Shown here: piece by piece, positions 8,301 to 16,600 of the stretch
How the letters are laid out: each line of letters starts with the position of its first letter
Position numbering within the stretch: the first letter of the stretch is position 1
NCBI GenBank assembly: GCA_007130555.1
Contig: SLSH01000410.1
Span: forward strand, 1-16,600
DNA: 16,600 bases
From: Bacteroidales bacterium
GTDB lineage: Bacteria > Bacteroidota > Bacteroidia > Bacteroidales > ML635J-15
Direction: 5' to 3'
The notes under the pieces: generated by a model
The model's input: the letters and a program-made list of their open reading frames with translations, nothing else
Told to the model about the DNA's origin: nothing
Database searches by the model: none
Position numbers and translations under genes: made by a program

Positions 8301-9626
8301 TAATGTAGGGGCTCTGTTTAATAATACAGGGTGTCCTTTAAGTACATTTTCAAGAATATCCCAAATAACAGAATCCTTTCTTTCCACAATTTTTTTTGCA
8401 GATTTTACAGTCTTTACAATACCTCTTTCAATAAGTTTACGAATAATGAACGGCTTATATAATTCTGCTGCCATATCTTTAGGTATGCCACATTCATGCA
8501 TTTGCAAGTTAGGACCGACTACAATAACCGATCTTGCAGAAAAATCAACTCTTTTTCCTAATAGATTTTGGCGGAAACGTCCTTGTTTCCCTTTTAAACT
8601 GTCGCTAAGGGATTTTAGCGGTTTGTTTGCATTTGTTTTAACAGCATTTGTTTTTCGGGAATTATCAAATAAGGAATCCACGGCTTCCTGAAGCATCCTT
8701 TTTTCATTTCTGAGAATAACTTCAGGTGCTTTAATTTCTATTAATCTTTTTAAACGTTTATTTCTAATAATAACTCTACGATATAAATCATTTAAATCTG
8801 AAGTTGCAAACCTGCCTCCGTCTAGCGGAACTAAAGGTCTTAATTCCGGAGGAATTACAGGGATTATTTTAATTATCATCCATTCCGGTTTATTAATATC
8901 TTTGGATAATCTAAAAAACTCAACAACACTCAGGCGTTTTAATGCTTCACTTTTTCTTTGTTGAGAAGTTTCTTTGTTTGCAGTATCTCTTAATTCATAA
9001 GATAATTTATCCAAATCTATTCTGCTCAATAAATCAAAAATTGCTTCTCCTCCCATTTTTGCAATAAACTTATTAGGATCGGTGTCTTCCAGTATATTGT
9101 TTTCAGAAGGCAATGTCTCTAAAATATCAAGATACTCGTCTTCCGTTAAAAAATCCATATTCTTAATTTCTTCGGCTTCTTTAATTCCGGCCTGAATAAC
9201 TACATATCTTTCATAGTACAATATTGAATCTAATTTTTTTGTAGGTAATCCTAATAAATAACCTATTTTATTTGGAAGTGCTTTAAAATACCAGATATGA
9301 GCGACGGGTACTTCAAGTTTAATATGTCCTAATCTTTCTCTTCGGACTTTTTTTTCCGTAACCTCAACTCCACATCTATCACAAATTATACCTTTATATC
9401 TGATTCTTTTATATTTCCCGCAATGACATTCATAATCTTTTATAGGACCAAATATTCTTTCACAAAACAAGCCGTCTCTTTCGGGTTTATATGTTCTGTA
9501 ATTAATAGTTTCCGGTTTTGTAACTTCTCCGCTGGAAATGTCCAGAATATCTTCGGGAGATGCCAAACTAATCAAGATTTTTGAAAAATTTGTTTTATTT
9601 TTATTATTATCTTTTCTGAAAGCCAT
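5325..9626 (-). CDS. rpoC: DNA-directed RNA polymerase subunit beta'
   Basis: The full-length beta' subunit, 1433 residues, close to the usual Bacteroidota size. The N-terminal zinc finger has Cys67, Cys69, Cys82 and Cys85 (CHCG and CDRC). The clamp and lid regions follow, including [18 protein letters not shown] at 355-372. The catalytic loop NADFDGDQ lies at 471-478 and chelates the active-site Mg2+ through Asp473, Asp475 and Asp477. Further on come the trigger-loop/bridge-helix region ([20 protein letters not shown]) and the second zinc site, formed by EEDCGTLRG and the [11 protein letters not shown] cluster. The C-terminal part includes the conserved [13 protein letters not shown] segment. 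With beta, two alpha and omega subunits it forms core RNA polymerase. The gene starts 33 bp after rpoB and is followed 5 bp later by the DUF3467 gene, all on one transcript. No frameshift or missing motif is seen. Confidence 0.99.
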   Translation of the reverse strand: MAFRKDNNKNKTNFSKILISLASPEDILDISSGEVTKPETINYRTYKPERDGLFCERIFGPIKDYECHCGKYKRIRYKGIICDRCGVEVTEKKVRRERLGHIKLEVPVAHIWYFKALPNKIGYLLGLPTKKLDSILYYERYVVIQAGIKEAEEIKNMDFLTEDEYLDILETLPSENNILEDTDPNKFIAKMGGEAIFDLLSRIDLDKLSYELRDTANKETSQQRKSEALKRLSVVEFFRLSKDINKPEWMIIKIIPVIPPELRPLVPLDGGRFATSDLNDLYRRVIIRNKRLKRLIEIKAPEVILRNEKRMLQEAVDSLFDNSRKTNAVKTNANKPLKSLSDSLKGKQGRFRQNLLGKRVDFSARSVIVVGPNLQMHECGIPKDMAAELYKPFIIRKLIERGIVKTVKSAKKIVERKDSVIWDILENVLKGHPVLLNRAPTLHRLGIQAFQPKLIEGKAIQIHPLVCTAFNADFDGDQMAVHLPLGNAAIIEAQILMLASHNILNPANGAPITVPSQDMVLGLYYFTKERKGDMGEGLNFYSPEEVIIAYNEKKIGLHAIINVRIEDIGDNGETVIKNIETTTGRILLNQVVPPGIKYINEVLTKKSLRDIIGNILSVRGTALTANFLDDIKFLGFNYAYKGGLSFNLDDVIVPDEKLELIEEGYAEVDEIMQNFNMGVITDNERYNAVTDVWTNINARLSIKVMQILSNNNQGFNPVYMMLDSGARGSREQISQLCGMRGLMAKPQKSGVATNEIIENPILSNFKEGLSILEYFISTHGARKGLADTALKTADAGYLTRRLVDVSQDVIISEEDCGTLRGLTASSLKKNEEDVIESLYDRIIGRTSLHDIYHPQKGELIIESGEEITENIAQKIEDSPIEKVEIRSVLTCESRKGVCKKCYGRNLANRKMVQIGEAVGVIAAQSIGEPGTQLTLRTFHMGGIAGSIASESTFVSKYDGIIDAFELKTVDYKDPNGNSYSVVISRMAEIRILDPKTKIQLTNQSIPYGGKLFYKPGDKIKKGDKICEWDIYNLVIISEFSGKIEYEDLIEGINVKEESATQTGFVERIIIETKDKKKIPMVNIIDKSGKVRVTYNLPVGARLLKKEKEKVITGEPLIKMPRVVGKGGDITGGLPRVTELFEARNPSNPAVVSEIDGEVSFGKIKRGNREIIITSKTGDENKYLVSLSKQILVQPSDFIRAGTPLVDGAITPADILLIKGPTKVQEYLVNEIQDVYRLQGVKINDKHFEVIVRQMMRKVLIEEPGDTHFLENQVVDKWEFREINDTIFEKKVVIDSGDSENLVSGQIISYRKLRDENSMLKRRDLKPVEVRDAVPATSSQVLQGITKAALQTNSFMSAASFQETTKVLNEAAIKGKVDKLEGLKENVIVGHLIPAGTGHKECLKYRVASMEEIEKLKESGIELTNPEPETKKVN

Positions 9627-9659
9627 ATTTAAAAAATATTTGTTTTTATAAGTAAAAAA

Positions 9660-12600
9660 TTAAATAAGATCCATTTTCAAACATAATCCTCTCAACTCAT
9701 GTAACAGCACATTAAGTGATTCCGGAATTCCTGGTTCAATCATTTGTTCTCCTTTTACGATGCATTCGTAGGTTTTGGCTCTTCCTGTAACATCATCAGA
9801 TTTTACCGTTAATATTTCTCTAAGGATATTTGCTGCACCAAAAGCTTCTAAAGCCCAAACTTCCATCTCTCCAAAACGTTGTCCGCCAAATTGTGCTTTC
9901 CCTCCAAGAGGTTGTTGAGTTATTAGTGAATATGGACCAATTGATCTCGCGTGCATTTTATCTTCAATCATATGTCCGAGCTTAATCATATATATTACTC
10001 CTACTGTTGCAGGTTGATCAAATTTTCCTCCGGTTTCCCCGTCATATAAAATTGTTTTGCCATATCTTGGTAATCCTGCTTTATCAGTATATTCATTTAT
10101 TTGGTCAATTGTAGCTCCATCAAAAATCGGAGTGGCAAAATTTTGTCCCAATACTTGTCCTGCCCAGCCAAGAACGCTTTCATAAATTTGACCAAGATTC
10201 ATTCTTGAGGGAACTCCTAACGGATTTAAAACAATATCAACAGATGTTCCGTCTTCAAGGAAAGGCATATCCTCTTGTCTGACAATTTTTGCTACAACCC
10301 CTTTATTACCATGTCTTCCCGAAAATTTATCGCCGACTTTTAATATTCTTTTACTAGCTAAATATATTTTTGCCAATTGAACTATACCTGTGGGTAATTC
10401 GTCTCCAATTGTAACATCAAGCTTTTTGCGGCGATATTTACCTTCAAGTTTTTTATACTCAATCATGTAATTATATAAAAGACCAGAAATAGTTTTATTA
10501 CGTTTTTTATCAGTTGTCCACTTGCCTTGTCCGACATCCTTATAATCTACATCTATAAGAGCTTTTTGAGTAAACTTAACTCCTTTGGGAATTAAATTAT
10601 TATTATAATAATCTTTTACCCCTTGCGAAGTTTTTCCACTGACTATTGTAAAAAGTTTTTCAACCAGCTTTACCTTTATCTTCTTTAATTCTTTATTAAG
10701 TTCCTCATCAATATTTTCGATTAAAATTTTATCCTGATTTTTAGTTTTTTTATCTTTAACCGTTTTAGAGAATAATCGTTTTCTTATAACTACTCCTTCT
10801 ACAGAAGGCGAAGCTTTCAATGAGGCATCTTTAACATCTCCTGCTTTTTCCCCAAAAATTGCTCTTAATAATTTTTCTTCCGGAGATGGATCCGACTCTC
10901 CTTTAGGAGTAATTTTCCCTATAAGAATATCTCCAGGAATAACCGATGCTCCGATTCTAATAATTCCATTTTCATCCAAATCTTTTGTTGCTTGTTCGCT
11001 AACATTCGGAATATCGGAGGTTAATTCTTCCTGTCCACGTTTTGTATCTCTAACTTCAAGCTGAAACTCCGAAATACTAACAGATGTAAATAAATCTTCT
11101 TTTACAACTCTGTCCGAAATAACTATTGCATCCTCAAAATTATATCCTTTCCATGGCATAAAAGCCACTTTTAAATTTCTTCCAAGAGCCAGTTCTCCGT
11201 TTCTAATTCCAAAACCTTCGGTTAAAAAATCTCCTTTACTAACTTTTTGTCCTTTAACTACAATTGGTCGTAAATTTATACATGTATTTTGATTAGTTTT
11301 CTGAAATTTTGGAATATCATAAGTAACTATATTGTCAACAAAAGAGATAAATTCTTCTTCTTCGCTTCTTTCATATTTAATAACAATTTTTGTAGAATCA
11401 ACATATTCTATTACTCCGTCATTTTCGGCAGTAATAAGTACTCTTGCATCTTTTGCGACATGTGCTTCTATCCCTGTTCCAACTATCGGCTCTTCGGATT
11501 GAAGTAAAGGAACCGCTTGCCTCATCATATTTGATCCCATAAGAGCTCTGTTAGCATCATCATGTTCAAGAAATGGTATAAGAGATGCCGCAATCGAAGC
11601 AATTTGATTTGGAGCAACATCTATCATATCGATTTCTTCAGGATTAACTACAGGATAGTCTCCTTCGTGACGTGCTTTAACTTTTGTTTCAATAAAATTT
11701 CCGTTATCGTCTAATTCTGCATTTGCCTGTGCAATTATATTTTTTTCTTCTTCTTCTGCACTTAAATAAACAATATCCTTACTATTATAATTTACTTTTC
11801 TTTCATCAACCTTTCTATATGGAGTAATAATAAAACCAAGAACATTAACCTTTGCATACACACATAACGAAGATATTAATCCAATATTCGGACCTTCAGG
11901 AGTTTCTATCGGACATAACCGCCCATAATGAGTATAATGAACATCTCTGACTTCAAAACCTGCTCTTTCTCTGGACAAGCCTCCTGGACCTAGTGCCGAC
12001 ATCCTTCTTTTATGTGTCATTTCAGCTAAAGGATTAACCTGATCCATAAACTGAGATAATTGATTTGTCCCGAAAAAAGAATTTATAACAGAAGATAAAG
12101 TTTTAGAATTTATAAGGTCAATCGGATGAAATATCTCATTATCCCTAACATTCATTCTTTCTCTGATTGTTCTGGACATTCTTGCTAATCCTACACCAAA
12201 TTGCGTTGCTAACTGTTCTCCTACGATTCTTACTCTACGATTACTCAAGTGATCTATATCATCAATTATTGCCTTTGAATTTATCAATTCAATTAAATAT
12301 TTTATTATTGCAATTAAGTCGTCTTTTGTTAAGACCTTAGTATCTTGAGGAATATCTAATCCTAATTTAATATTTATTTTATATCTGCCTACATCTCCAA
12401 GGTCATATCTTTTATCGGAAAAAAACAACTTGTCAATAACATCCCTTGCTGTTGCTTCATCCGGGGGCTCACTACTCCTTAATTGTCTGTATATATACAC
12501 AACAGCTTCTTTTTCGGTATTACAAGGGTCTTTTTGAAGTGTATTATATATAATTGCATAATCAGATAATTTTTGATCTTGTTTGTGAAGTAAAATAGAT

Positions 12601-13472
12601 TTTGTTCCGGAATTTATTATCATATCAATATGCTTCGCTTCGATAACAGTCTCCCTGTCTATTACAACTTCATTTCTTTCAATTGAAACAACCTCCGCTG
12701 TATCTTCATCAACAAAATCCTCCAGCCATGTTTTTAATACCCTTGCTGCAAGTCTTCTGCCTACAACTTTTTTAAGTGCAGTTTTCGAGACTTTAATTTC
12801 TTCAGCCAAATCAAATATTTCTAAAATATCTTTATCGCTTTCGAAACCTATTGCTCTTAACAACGTTGTTACGGGTAGTTTCTTCTTCCTGTCAATATAT
12901 GCGAACATCACAGAATTAACATCCGTAGCAAATTCTATCCATGAACCTTTAAAAGGTATTACTCTGGCAGAATATAATTTTGTTCCATTTGCATGAATAC
13001 TTTGACTAAAGAAAACTCCGGGAGACCGATGCAACTGAGACACAATGATTCTTTCAGAACCATTTATTACGAAAGTTCCACGAGGAGTCATATATGGGAC
13101 AGTCCCTAACCATACATCTTGTATGGATGTTTCAAAATCCTCGTGGTCAGGGTCGGTGCAATAAAGCTTTAGCTTCGCTTTTAACGGGACCCCGTATGTT
13201 AACCCTCTTTCGCGACATTGTTCTATATTGTATCTGGGAGGATCAACAGAGTAATTAATAAATTCCAACACAAAATTATTTCTTGTATCAGAAATCGGAA
13301 AATTTTCTTGAAATACTTTATATAAGTATTCGGATTTTCTTTGTTCGGGAGTTGCATTTAATTGAAAAAACTCCTGAAATGACTTCAATTGAATTTCTAA
13401 AAAATCGGGATATTCAAGCTGCTTTTTAGAAGTTGCAAAATTTATTCTTTGCATGTTTTTTTTATCATTCAT
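9660..13472 (-). CDS. rpoB: DNA-directed RNA polymerase subunit beta
   Basis: The full-length beta subunit, 1270 residues, typical for Bacteroidota. The protrusion and lobe domains lead into the fork/rifampicin region, with [13 protein letters not shown] beginning at Phe466. The positions equivalent to E. coli Q513, D516, H526 and S531 are Gln474, Asp477, His487 and Ser492, all sensitive-type residues. The position equivalent to Ser522 is Ala483. Other family blocks visible are [48 protein letters not shown] and the C-terminal [20 protein letters not shown], which contacts beta'. The ATG at 13472 is chosen; a second ATG six codons in (13454) is possible. The gene follows rplL after an unusually long 115-bp spacer and precedes rpoC by 33 bp, consistent with one operon whose ribosomal and polymerase halves can be expressed at different levels. 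Confidence 0.99.
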   Translation of the reverse strand: MNDKKNMQRINFATSKKQLEYPDFLEIQLKSFQEFFQLNATPEQRKSEYLYKVFQENFPISDTRNNFVLEFINYSVDPPRYNIEQCRERGLTYGVPLKAKLKLYCTDPDHEDFETSIQDVWLGTVPYMTPRGTFVINGSERIIVSQLHRSPGVFFSQSIHANGTKLYSARVIPFKGSWIEFATDVNSVMFAYIDRKKKLPVTTLLRAIGFESDKDILEIFDLAEEIKVSKTALKKVVGRRLAARVLKTWLEDFVDEDTAEVVSIERNEVVIDRETVIEAKHIDMIINSGTKSILLHKQDQKLSDYAIIYNTLQKDPCNTEKEAVVYIYRQLRSSEPPDEATARDVIDKLFFSDKRYDLGDVGRYKINIKLGLDIPQDTKVLTKDDLIAIIKYLIELINSKAIIDDIDHLSNRRVRIVGEQLATQFGVGLARMSRTIRERMNVRDNEIFHPIDLINSKTLSSVINSFFGTNQLSQFMDQVNPLAEMTHKRRMSALGPGGLSRERAGFEVRDVHYTHYGRLCPIETPEGPNIGLISSLCVYAKVNVLGFIITPYRKVDERKVNYNSKDIVYLSAEEEEKNIIAQANAELDDNGNFIETKVKARHEGDYPVVNPEEIDMIDVAPNQIASIAASLIPFLEHDDANRALMGSNMMRQAVPLLQSEEPIVGTGIEAHVAKDARVLITAENDGVIEYVDSTKIVIKYERSEEEEFISFVDNIVTYDIPKFQKTNQNTCINLRPIVVKGQKVSKGDFLTEGFGIRNGELALGRNLKVAFMPWKGYNFEDAIVISDRVVKEDLFTSVSISEFQLEVRDTKRGQEELTSDIPNVSEQATKDLDENGIIRIGASVIPGDILIGKITPKGESDPSPEEKLLRAIFGEKAGDVKDASLKASPSVEGVVIRKRLFSKTVKDKKTKNQDKILIENIDEELNKELKKIKVKLVEKLFTIVSGKTSQGVKDYYNNNLIPKGVKFTQKALIDVDYKDVGQGKWTTDKKRNKTISGLLYNYMIEYKKLEGKYRRKKLDVTIGDELPTGIVQLAKIYLASKRILKVGDKFSGRHGNKGVVAKIVRQEDMPFLEDGTSVDIVLNPLGVPSRMNLGQIYESVLGWAGQVLGQNFATPIFDGATIDQINEYTDKAGLPRYGKTILYDGETGGKFDQPATVGVIYMIKLGHMIEDKMHARSIGPYSLITQQPLGGKAQFGGQRFGEMEVWALEAFGAANILREILTVKSDDVTGRAKTYECIVKGEQMIEPGIPESLNVLLHELRGLCLKMDLI

Positions 13473-13525
13473 TAATAAAACATTTTTTTAAGAACCTATT
13501 AAAAGCCTAAATAATAACAACAAAA

Positions 13526-13564
13526 GGTTTAAAATCCACTTTTAAATTTGGTAGAATTTAAACC
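13526..13564 (-). terminator. Possible attenuator hairpin in the rplL-rpoB spacer
   Basis: On the coding (minus) strand GGTTTAAA (13564-13557) is complementary to TTTAAACC (13533-13526), with 23 nt between. The distal arm is followed by a T-rich stretch (TTTTGTTGTTATT). The stem is 8 bp with only two G-C pairs, so it is weak. Its place between rplL and rpoB is where E. coli has a partial terminator that lowers rpoBC expression relative to the ribosomal proteins. The function is inferred by analogy. Confidence 0.35.
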
Positions 13565-13587
13565 AAAAAAATAAAATTCAATGCCGC

Positions 13588-13962
13588 TTATTTAAGTTCG
13601 GCTTCTGCACCGGCTTCTGTTAATTGACCCACTAATGCTTCTCCTTCATCCTTTGAAACTCCTTCTTTAACAGGTTTTGGAGCTGCATCAACTAAGGCTT
13701 TAGCTTCTTTAAGTCCAAGTCCTGTTAGTTCTTTTACCAACTTGACAATTTGTAATTTTGCTTGTCCCGGAGAAGTTATTACAACATCAAAAGTACTTTT
13801 TTCTGCTTCTGCTTCTTCTCCTGCTCCTGAAGGACCTGCTACTGCAACTGCTGCTGCCGCAGGCTCGATACCATACTCCTCTTTTAAAATATCCGCTAAT
13901 TCGCTTACCTCTTTAACAGTTAGATTAACTAATTCATCTGCAATTTTTTTTAGATCTGCCAT
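13588..13962 (-). CDS. rplL: 50S ribosomal protein L7/L12
   Basis: A protein of 124 residues, the multi-copy stalk protein of the large subunit that recruits and activates translational GTPases. The N-terminal dimerisation helices (1 to about 33) lead into an Ala/Gly/Glu-rich flexible hinge (about 35-56, [20 protein letters not shown]). The globular C-terminal domain begins at FDVVI and contains the conserved [20 protein letters not shown] block, which binds elongation factors. Length and charge are normal; the coding sequence is richer in GC than its surroundings because of the alanine hinge. It follows rplJ, its ribosomal anchor protein, by 36 bp. The long spacer after it separates the ribosomal-protein part of the operon from rpoBC. 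Confidence 0.98.
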   Translation of the reverse strand: MADLKKIADELVNLTVKEVSELADILKEEYGIEPAAAAVAVAGPSGAGEEAEAEKSTFDVVITSPGQAKLQIVKLVKELTGLGLKEAKALVDAAPKPVKEGVSKDEGEALVGQLTEAGAEAELK

Positions 13963-13998
13963 TTTAATTTATTTTAACTTGTTTTTACAATAAAAAAA

Positions 13999-14517
13999 TT
14001 ATTCTCTTTCTGACAATGTTTTTACTAAACCTGCCACTGTATTTTTACTTGATTCTAATTGTCCCAAAATAGTTTTAATCGGAGATTGTAATAATAAAAT
14101 AACATCTCCAAGTAATTCTTCTTTTGATTTTAAACTTGCAAGAGTCTCAAGATGATCTTTACCAACAAATACAGACCCGTCTATAAATGCTGCTTTTAAT
14201 GAAGGGCTATCATTTGAACTTTTGAAATTTTTAATTATTTTACCCGGACTATTTGCTATATTGCAAAACATTATTGATGTATTTTCTTTTAAAACATCAT
14301 ATAATTCTTCATAATTCCCTTCCGCCTTTTCCAATGCAAGTTTAAAAAGAGTGTTTTTTACAAGCTTTAATTTAATATTATTCTCAAAACATTTTCTTCT
14401 AAGTTCAGACGTCTCTTGTGCATCTAAGCCTGACATATTTGTTAAATAAAAATTTGGATAGCTTTCAACTATTTCTTTTAATTCTTCTATAAGAATATTT
14501 TTTTCTTCACCTTTCAT
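13999..14517 (-). CDS. rplJ: 50S ribosomal protein L10
   Basis: A protein of 172 residues that anchors L7/L12 dimers to 23S rRNA at the stalk base. The N-terminal domain shows the family pattern: a start helix, then NFYLTNMSGLDAQETSELRR, KLKLVKNTLFKLALEKAE and, further on, SPGKIIKNFK and AAFIDGSVF. The C-terminal helical part, ending in LVKTLSERE, carries the L7/L12-binding helix. In many bacteria the L10-L7/L12 complex represses its own mRNA by binding a leader before rplJ. Here only 17 bp separate the rplA stop from the rplJ start, so such a leader would have to lie inside the end of rplA or be absent. The ATG at 14517 is the natural start. Confidence 0.97.
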   Translation of the reverse strand: MKGEEKNILIEELKEIVESYPNFYLTNMSGLDAQETSELRRKCFENNIKLKLVKNTLFKLALEKAEGNYEELYDVLKENTSIMFCNIANSPGKIIKNFKSSNDSPSLKAAFIDGSVFVGKDHLETLASLKSKEELLGDVILLLQSPIKTILGQLESSKNTVAGLVKTLSERE

Positions 14518-14534
14518 AATTTAATAATTTAAAA

Positions 14535-15230
14535 TTATTTCATAAATGACTTTGGGTCTATTTCAACACTTGCACTCATTGTACTTGATATATAAACACT
14601 TTTAACATAAACCCCTTTAGAAGCGCTTGGTTTTAATTTAATAATTGTACGCATCAATTCATTTATATTGTCAACGAGTTTTTCTACTTCAAATGAAGCT
14701 TTCCCAACGCTGGTATGTATAATACCATACTTATCAACTTTAAAATCTATTTTTCCTTTTTTTACTTCTTCTACAGCTTTGCCAATTTCCATTGTTACTG
14801 TACCGCTTTTAGGATTTGGCATTAATCCTCTTGGTCCTAATACCCTTCCAATTTTACCAATCTTAGCCATAATTGGAGGCATTGTGATTATAACATCAAT
14901 GTCTGTCCATCCTTTTTGGATTTTTTCGATATAATCATCTAATCCCACAAAATCCGCTCCGGCATCAGTAGCCTCTTTTTCTTTGTCGGGAGTACAAAGT
15001 GCCAGCACTCTAACTTCTTTCCCCGTCCCATGTGGCAAAGTAGTAATCCCTCTTACCATTTGATTTGCTTTACGAGGATCTATTCCCAAACTTACATCAA
15101 TATCAACCGATGCATCAAATTTAGTAAAAGTTATTTCTTTAACTAATTTTACAGCTTCTTGAATATCGTATTTCTTTTCCTTTTCAATTTTATCAATTAC
15201 TGCTTTTTGATTTTTGCTAATTTTTACCAT
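14535..15230 (-). CDS. rplA: 50S ribosomal protein L1
   Basis: A protein of 231 residues from the ATG at 15230. A TTG three codons upstream (15239) keeps the frame open but is less likely, since MVKISKNQK is a normal beginning for the family. L1 binds helices 76-78 of 23S rRNA and forms the mobile stalk that helps release E-site tRNA. The conserved [14 protein letters not shown] segment, [20 protein letters not shown] and the central signature [18 protein letters not shown] are all present, followed by [19 protein letters not shown] and the C-terminal SASVEID. The gene sits 20 bp after rplK and 17 bp before rplJ. L1 often represses rplKA translation in other bacteria. No separate leader is visible here. 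Confidence 0.98.
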   Translation of the reverse strand: MVKISKNQKAVIDKIEKEKKYDIQEAVKLVKEITFTKFDASVDIDVSLGIDPRKANQMVRGITTLPHGTGKEVRVLALCTPDKEKEATDAGADFVGLDDYIEKIQKGWTDIDVIITMPPIMAKIGKIGRVLGPRGLMPNPKSGTVTMEIGKAVEEVKKGKIDFKVDKYGIIHTSVGKASFEVEKLVDNINELMRTIIKLKPSASKGVYVKSVYISSTMSASVEIDPKSFMK

Positions 15231-15250
15231 GTTATTCAAATAACTTTAAA

Positions 15251-15694
15251 TTATTCTTTATTAGGGAAATTCCCTTTAACAATTATTCCCATACTTCTCG
15301 CTGTTCCTGCAACCATTTTCATTGCTGATTCAACTGTAAATGCATTTAAATCAACCATTTTTTCTTCGGCTATTTTTTTTACCTGCTCCCATGTAACAGT
15401 TGCAACTTTACTTATATTGGGCTCCGGAGAACCTTTCTTTAATTTTGCCATTTCTAAAAGTTGAACTGCAACTGGAGGTGTTTTAACAATAAAGTCAAAA
15501 GATTTATCTGTATAAACAGTAATAATAACCGGAAGTATTTTACCTGCATTATTTTGTGTTTTGGCATTGAACTGTTTACAAAACTCCATAATATTTAAGC
15601 CTTTAGCCCCCAATGCAGGTCCTACAGGTGGCGATGGGTTTGCTGCCCCGCCTCTTATCTGTAATTTAACTAATCCTTCAATTTTTTTTGCCAT
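15251..15694 (-). CDS. rplK: 50S ribosomal protein L11
   Basis: A protein of 147 residues. L11 binds the GTPase-associated centre of 23S rRNA with L10 and L7/L12, and takes part in factor binding and, in many bacteria, the stringent response. The N-terminal domain contains the highly conserved [20 protein letters not shown] and [12 protein letters not shown]. The RNA-binding C-terminal domain contains [17 protein letters not shown], then [17 protein letters not shown] and [14 protein letters not shown]. Length is slightly above the E. coli protein and usual for the family. It lies 6 bp after nusG and 20 bp before rplA, in the widespread nusG-rplK-rplA order. Confidence 0.99.
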   Translation of the reverse strand: MAKKIEGLVKLQIRGGAANPSPPVGPALGAKGLNIMEFCKQFNAKTQNNAGKILPVIITVYTDKSFDFIVKTPPVAVQLLEMAKLKKGSPEPNISKVATVTWEQVKKIAEEKMVDLNAFTVESAMKMVAGTARSMGIIVKGNFPNKE

Positions 15695-15700
15695 AACGTA

Positions 15701-16246
15701 TTATTCTTTTTCTACTTGTATAAATCTCAATTCAAGCGGAGTTTTCCGCCCGAATATTTTTACCATAACTTTTATTTTTTTCTTTTCTTCATAAACTTCT
15801 TCGATAATTCCGCTAAATCCGTTAAAAGGTCCGTCAATTACTTTAACAGCTTCTCCCATACAATAAGAGATATTTATCTCTTCATCACTTTCTGCAAGTT
15901 CATCAACTTTTCCCAATATTCTGGACACCTCATCCGGTCTTACAGGAATTGCTTTTCCATCTTTTGACCTTAAAAAACCTATAACCCCCGGTACATTTCT
16001 AATAATATGTTCAACTTCTCCGTCTAATGCCATCTGAATTAATATGTATCCCGGGAAAAAGTTTCTTTCTTTATGAACCGGTTTCCCTTTCCTGACTTGA
16101 TAAACTTTTTCGGTTGGTATCAAGACCTGATCAATGTACTCGCCAAGCTCATTTTTAGAAATTTCCAGCTCAATATATTCCTTTATTTTCTTTTCTTTTC
16201 CGCTTAAAGCTTTAACTACATACCATTTTTTATCTGATTTCGTCAT
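15701..16246 (-). CDS. nusG: Transcription termination/antitermination factor NusG
   Basis: A protein of 181 residues from the ATG at 16246. The frame extends three codons to a TTG (16255), but MTKSDKKWYVVKALSG fits the family better. NusG binds the RNA polymerase clamp across the cleft, affects pausing and Rho termination, and links polymerase to the leading ribosome. The NGN domain begins at KKWYVVKALSGKEKKI and contains ERNFFPGYILIQM and VIRNVPGV-like residues (IIRNVPGVIGFL). The C-terminal KOW domain has MGEAVKVIDGPFNGFSGII and ends in LRFIQVEKE. The gene lies between secE and rplK with short spacers, the arrangement found in most bacteria. Confidence 0.98.
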   Translation of the reverse strand: MTKSDKKWYVVKALSGKEKKIKEYIELEISKNELGEYIDQVLIPTEKVYQVRKGKPVHKERNFFPGYILIQMALDGEVEHIIRNVPGVIGFLRSKDGKAIPVRPDEVSRILGKVDELAESDEEINISYCMGEAVKVIDGPFNGFSGIIEEVYEEKKKIKVMVKIFGRKTPLELRFIQVEKE

Positions 16247-16274
16247 AATATTCAACCTTCAAATGTTTGAATTT

Positions 16275-16469
16275 TTAATAAAACATTGCATAAATTATTT
16301 CTAAAAGTTCTTTAAAAGATAAATCCATTAAAGAAACAATTATAGCAATTATAGCGGAAGCAACCATAACTACAACAGCACTACTTTGCAAATCTGCCCA
16401 TTTTGGCCATGTTACTTTATGCAGTAACTCTTCGTAAGTATCTTTTAAATATGTTTTTACTTTTGCCAT
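16275..16469 (-). CDS. secE: Preprotein translocase subunit SecE
   Basis: A small inner-membrane protein of 64 residues and an essential part of the SecYEG channel, where it clamps around SecY. It has the minimal single-helix form found in most bacteria outside the gamma-proteobacteria. An amphipathic cytoplasmic helix with YLKDTYEELLHKVTWPKWAD carries the conserved VTWP motif. It is followed by one transmembrane helix (SAVVVMVASAIIAIIVSLMD) and a short tail. The gene starts 15 bp after the tRNA-Trp gene and ends 28 bp before nusG, the usual Bacteroidota arrangement, so the tRNA and mRNA may share a primary transcript. Confidence 0.96.
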   Translation of the reverse strand: MAKVKTYLKDTYEELLHKVTWPKWADLQSSAVVVMVASAIIAIIVSLMDLSFKELLEIIYAMFY

Positions 16470-16484
16470 TTTTCAAACCATTTG

Positions 16485-16557
16485 CACGGGAGGAGCGACT
16501 CGAACGCCCGACACCTAGTTTTGGAGACTAGTGCTCTACCAACTGAGCTACACCCGT
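16485..16557 (-). tRNA. tRNA-Trp (anticodon CCA)
   Basis: Read on the minus strand this 73-nt sequence folds into a full cloverleaf. The D stem is GCTC/GAGC, the anticodon stem CTAGT/ACTAG with loop CTCCAAA (anticodon CCA, reading UGG), the variable loop GTGTC, and the T stem GGGCG/CGCTC with loop TTCGAGT. The acceptor stem pairs ACGGGTG with CTCCCGT, with one U-U mismatch at 6-67. The discriminator is G73, as expected for bacterial tRNA-Trp with A1-U72. The CCA end is not encoded, so it must be added by nucleotidyltransferase. It sits directly before secE, a placement common in Bacteroidota. Confidence 0.97.
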
Positions 16558-16559
16558 AA

Positions 16560-16588
16560 TTTGATAAGATAAATATTATCCTATCAAA
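16560..16588 (-). terminator. Strong inverted repeat just upstream of tRNA-Trp
   Basis: On the minus strand TTGATAGGATAA and TTATCTTATCAA are separated by a 3-nt loop, giving a 12-13 bp stem with one G-U pair. It begins about 12 nt from the window's right edge and ends 2 nt before the tRNA. No U-tract follows on the minus strand, so it is not a textbook terminator. It could be the end signal of an upstream gene (often tuf in this phylum), an RNA-processing site or an operator. The structure is plain; the role is not. Confidence 0.4.
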
Positions 16589-16600
16589 ATTTAATTATAA

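Noticed and set aside
12006..12077. Alanine at the RpoB position equivalent to E. coli Ser522 as a rifampicin-resistance mutation
   Set aside because: The other key positions are sensitive-type and, from memory, alanine here is normal in Bacteroidota, so it is probably lineage background.
5325..13472. Plus-strand ORFs within rpoB and rpoC (for example at 6142-6348, 8446-8691 and 11289-11507)
   Set aside because: They lie opposite strongly conserved RNA polymerase coding sequence, have no recognisable domains and no plausible leaders; they are frame shadows.
1..16600. Novel defence, mobile or biosynthetic system
   Set aside because: No integrase, transposase, repeat array, toxin-antitoxin pair or biosynthetic cluster is visible; the gene content is core operon plus common Bacteroidota genes.

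Overview
The window comes from an AT-rich member of the Bacteroidota, by eye roughly one-third G+C. Four things point there. A FISUMP-domain lipoprotein is present. The tRNA-Trp, secE, nusG, rplK, rplA, rplJ, rplL, rpoB, rpoC order ends in a small DUF3467 protein. AT-rich leaders without clear Shine-Dalgarno sequences precede the genes. RpoB and RpoC have the sequence style of this phylum. I cannot name a genus.

Left part, 1-1930, plus strand: the end of a surface-polysaccharide locus. It holds the C-terminus of a Wzz-like chain-length regulator, cut by the window edge, and then an O-antigen ligase/polymerase-type membrane protein. The two frames overlap around a nine-A tract, and the second gene has no nearby ATG. 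This junction is the most unusual structure in the window.

Middle part, 2049-4984: three unrelated accessory or housekeeping genes. They are a FISUMP-domain putative lipoprotein (+), a membrane-anchored SagB/ThcOx-type nitroreductase (-), and an M24B aminopeptidase P (+). The nitroreductase and aminopeptidase are divergent over about 120 bp. The aminopeptidase runs tail to tail, with 2 nt between stop codons, into the last gene of the minus-strand operon.

Right part, 4987-16557, minus strand: the core transcription/translation operon, read from right to left. tRNA-Trp is followed by secE (Sec translocase), nusG (elongation and antitermination factor), ribosomal proteins L11, L1, L10 and L7/L12, RNA polymerase beta and beta', and a DUF3467 protein of unknown function. 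Most spacers are 5-36 bp. The exception is the 115-bp rplL-rpoB spacer, which carries an inverted repeat that could act as an attenuator. A strong hairpin lies just upstream of tRNA-Trp.

No gene-free stretch exceeds 300 bp. I see no CRISPR array, insertion sequence, integrase or defence system. Most of the window is ordinary core genome. The points worth checking are the wzz/ligase junction, the uncharacterised DUF3467 partner of the RNA polymerase genes, and a few small repeats and hairpins.
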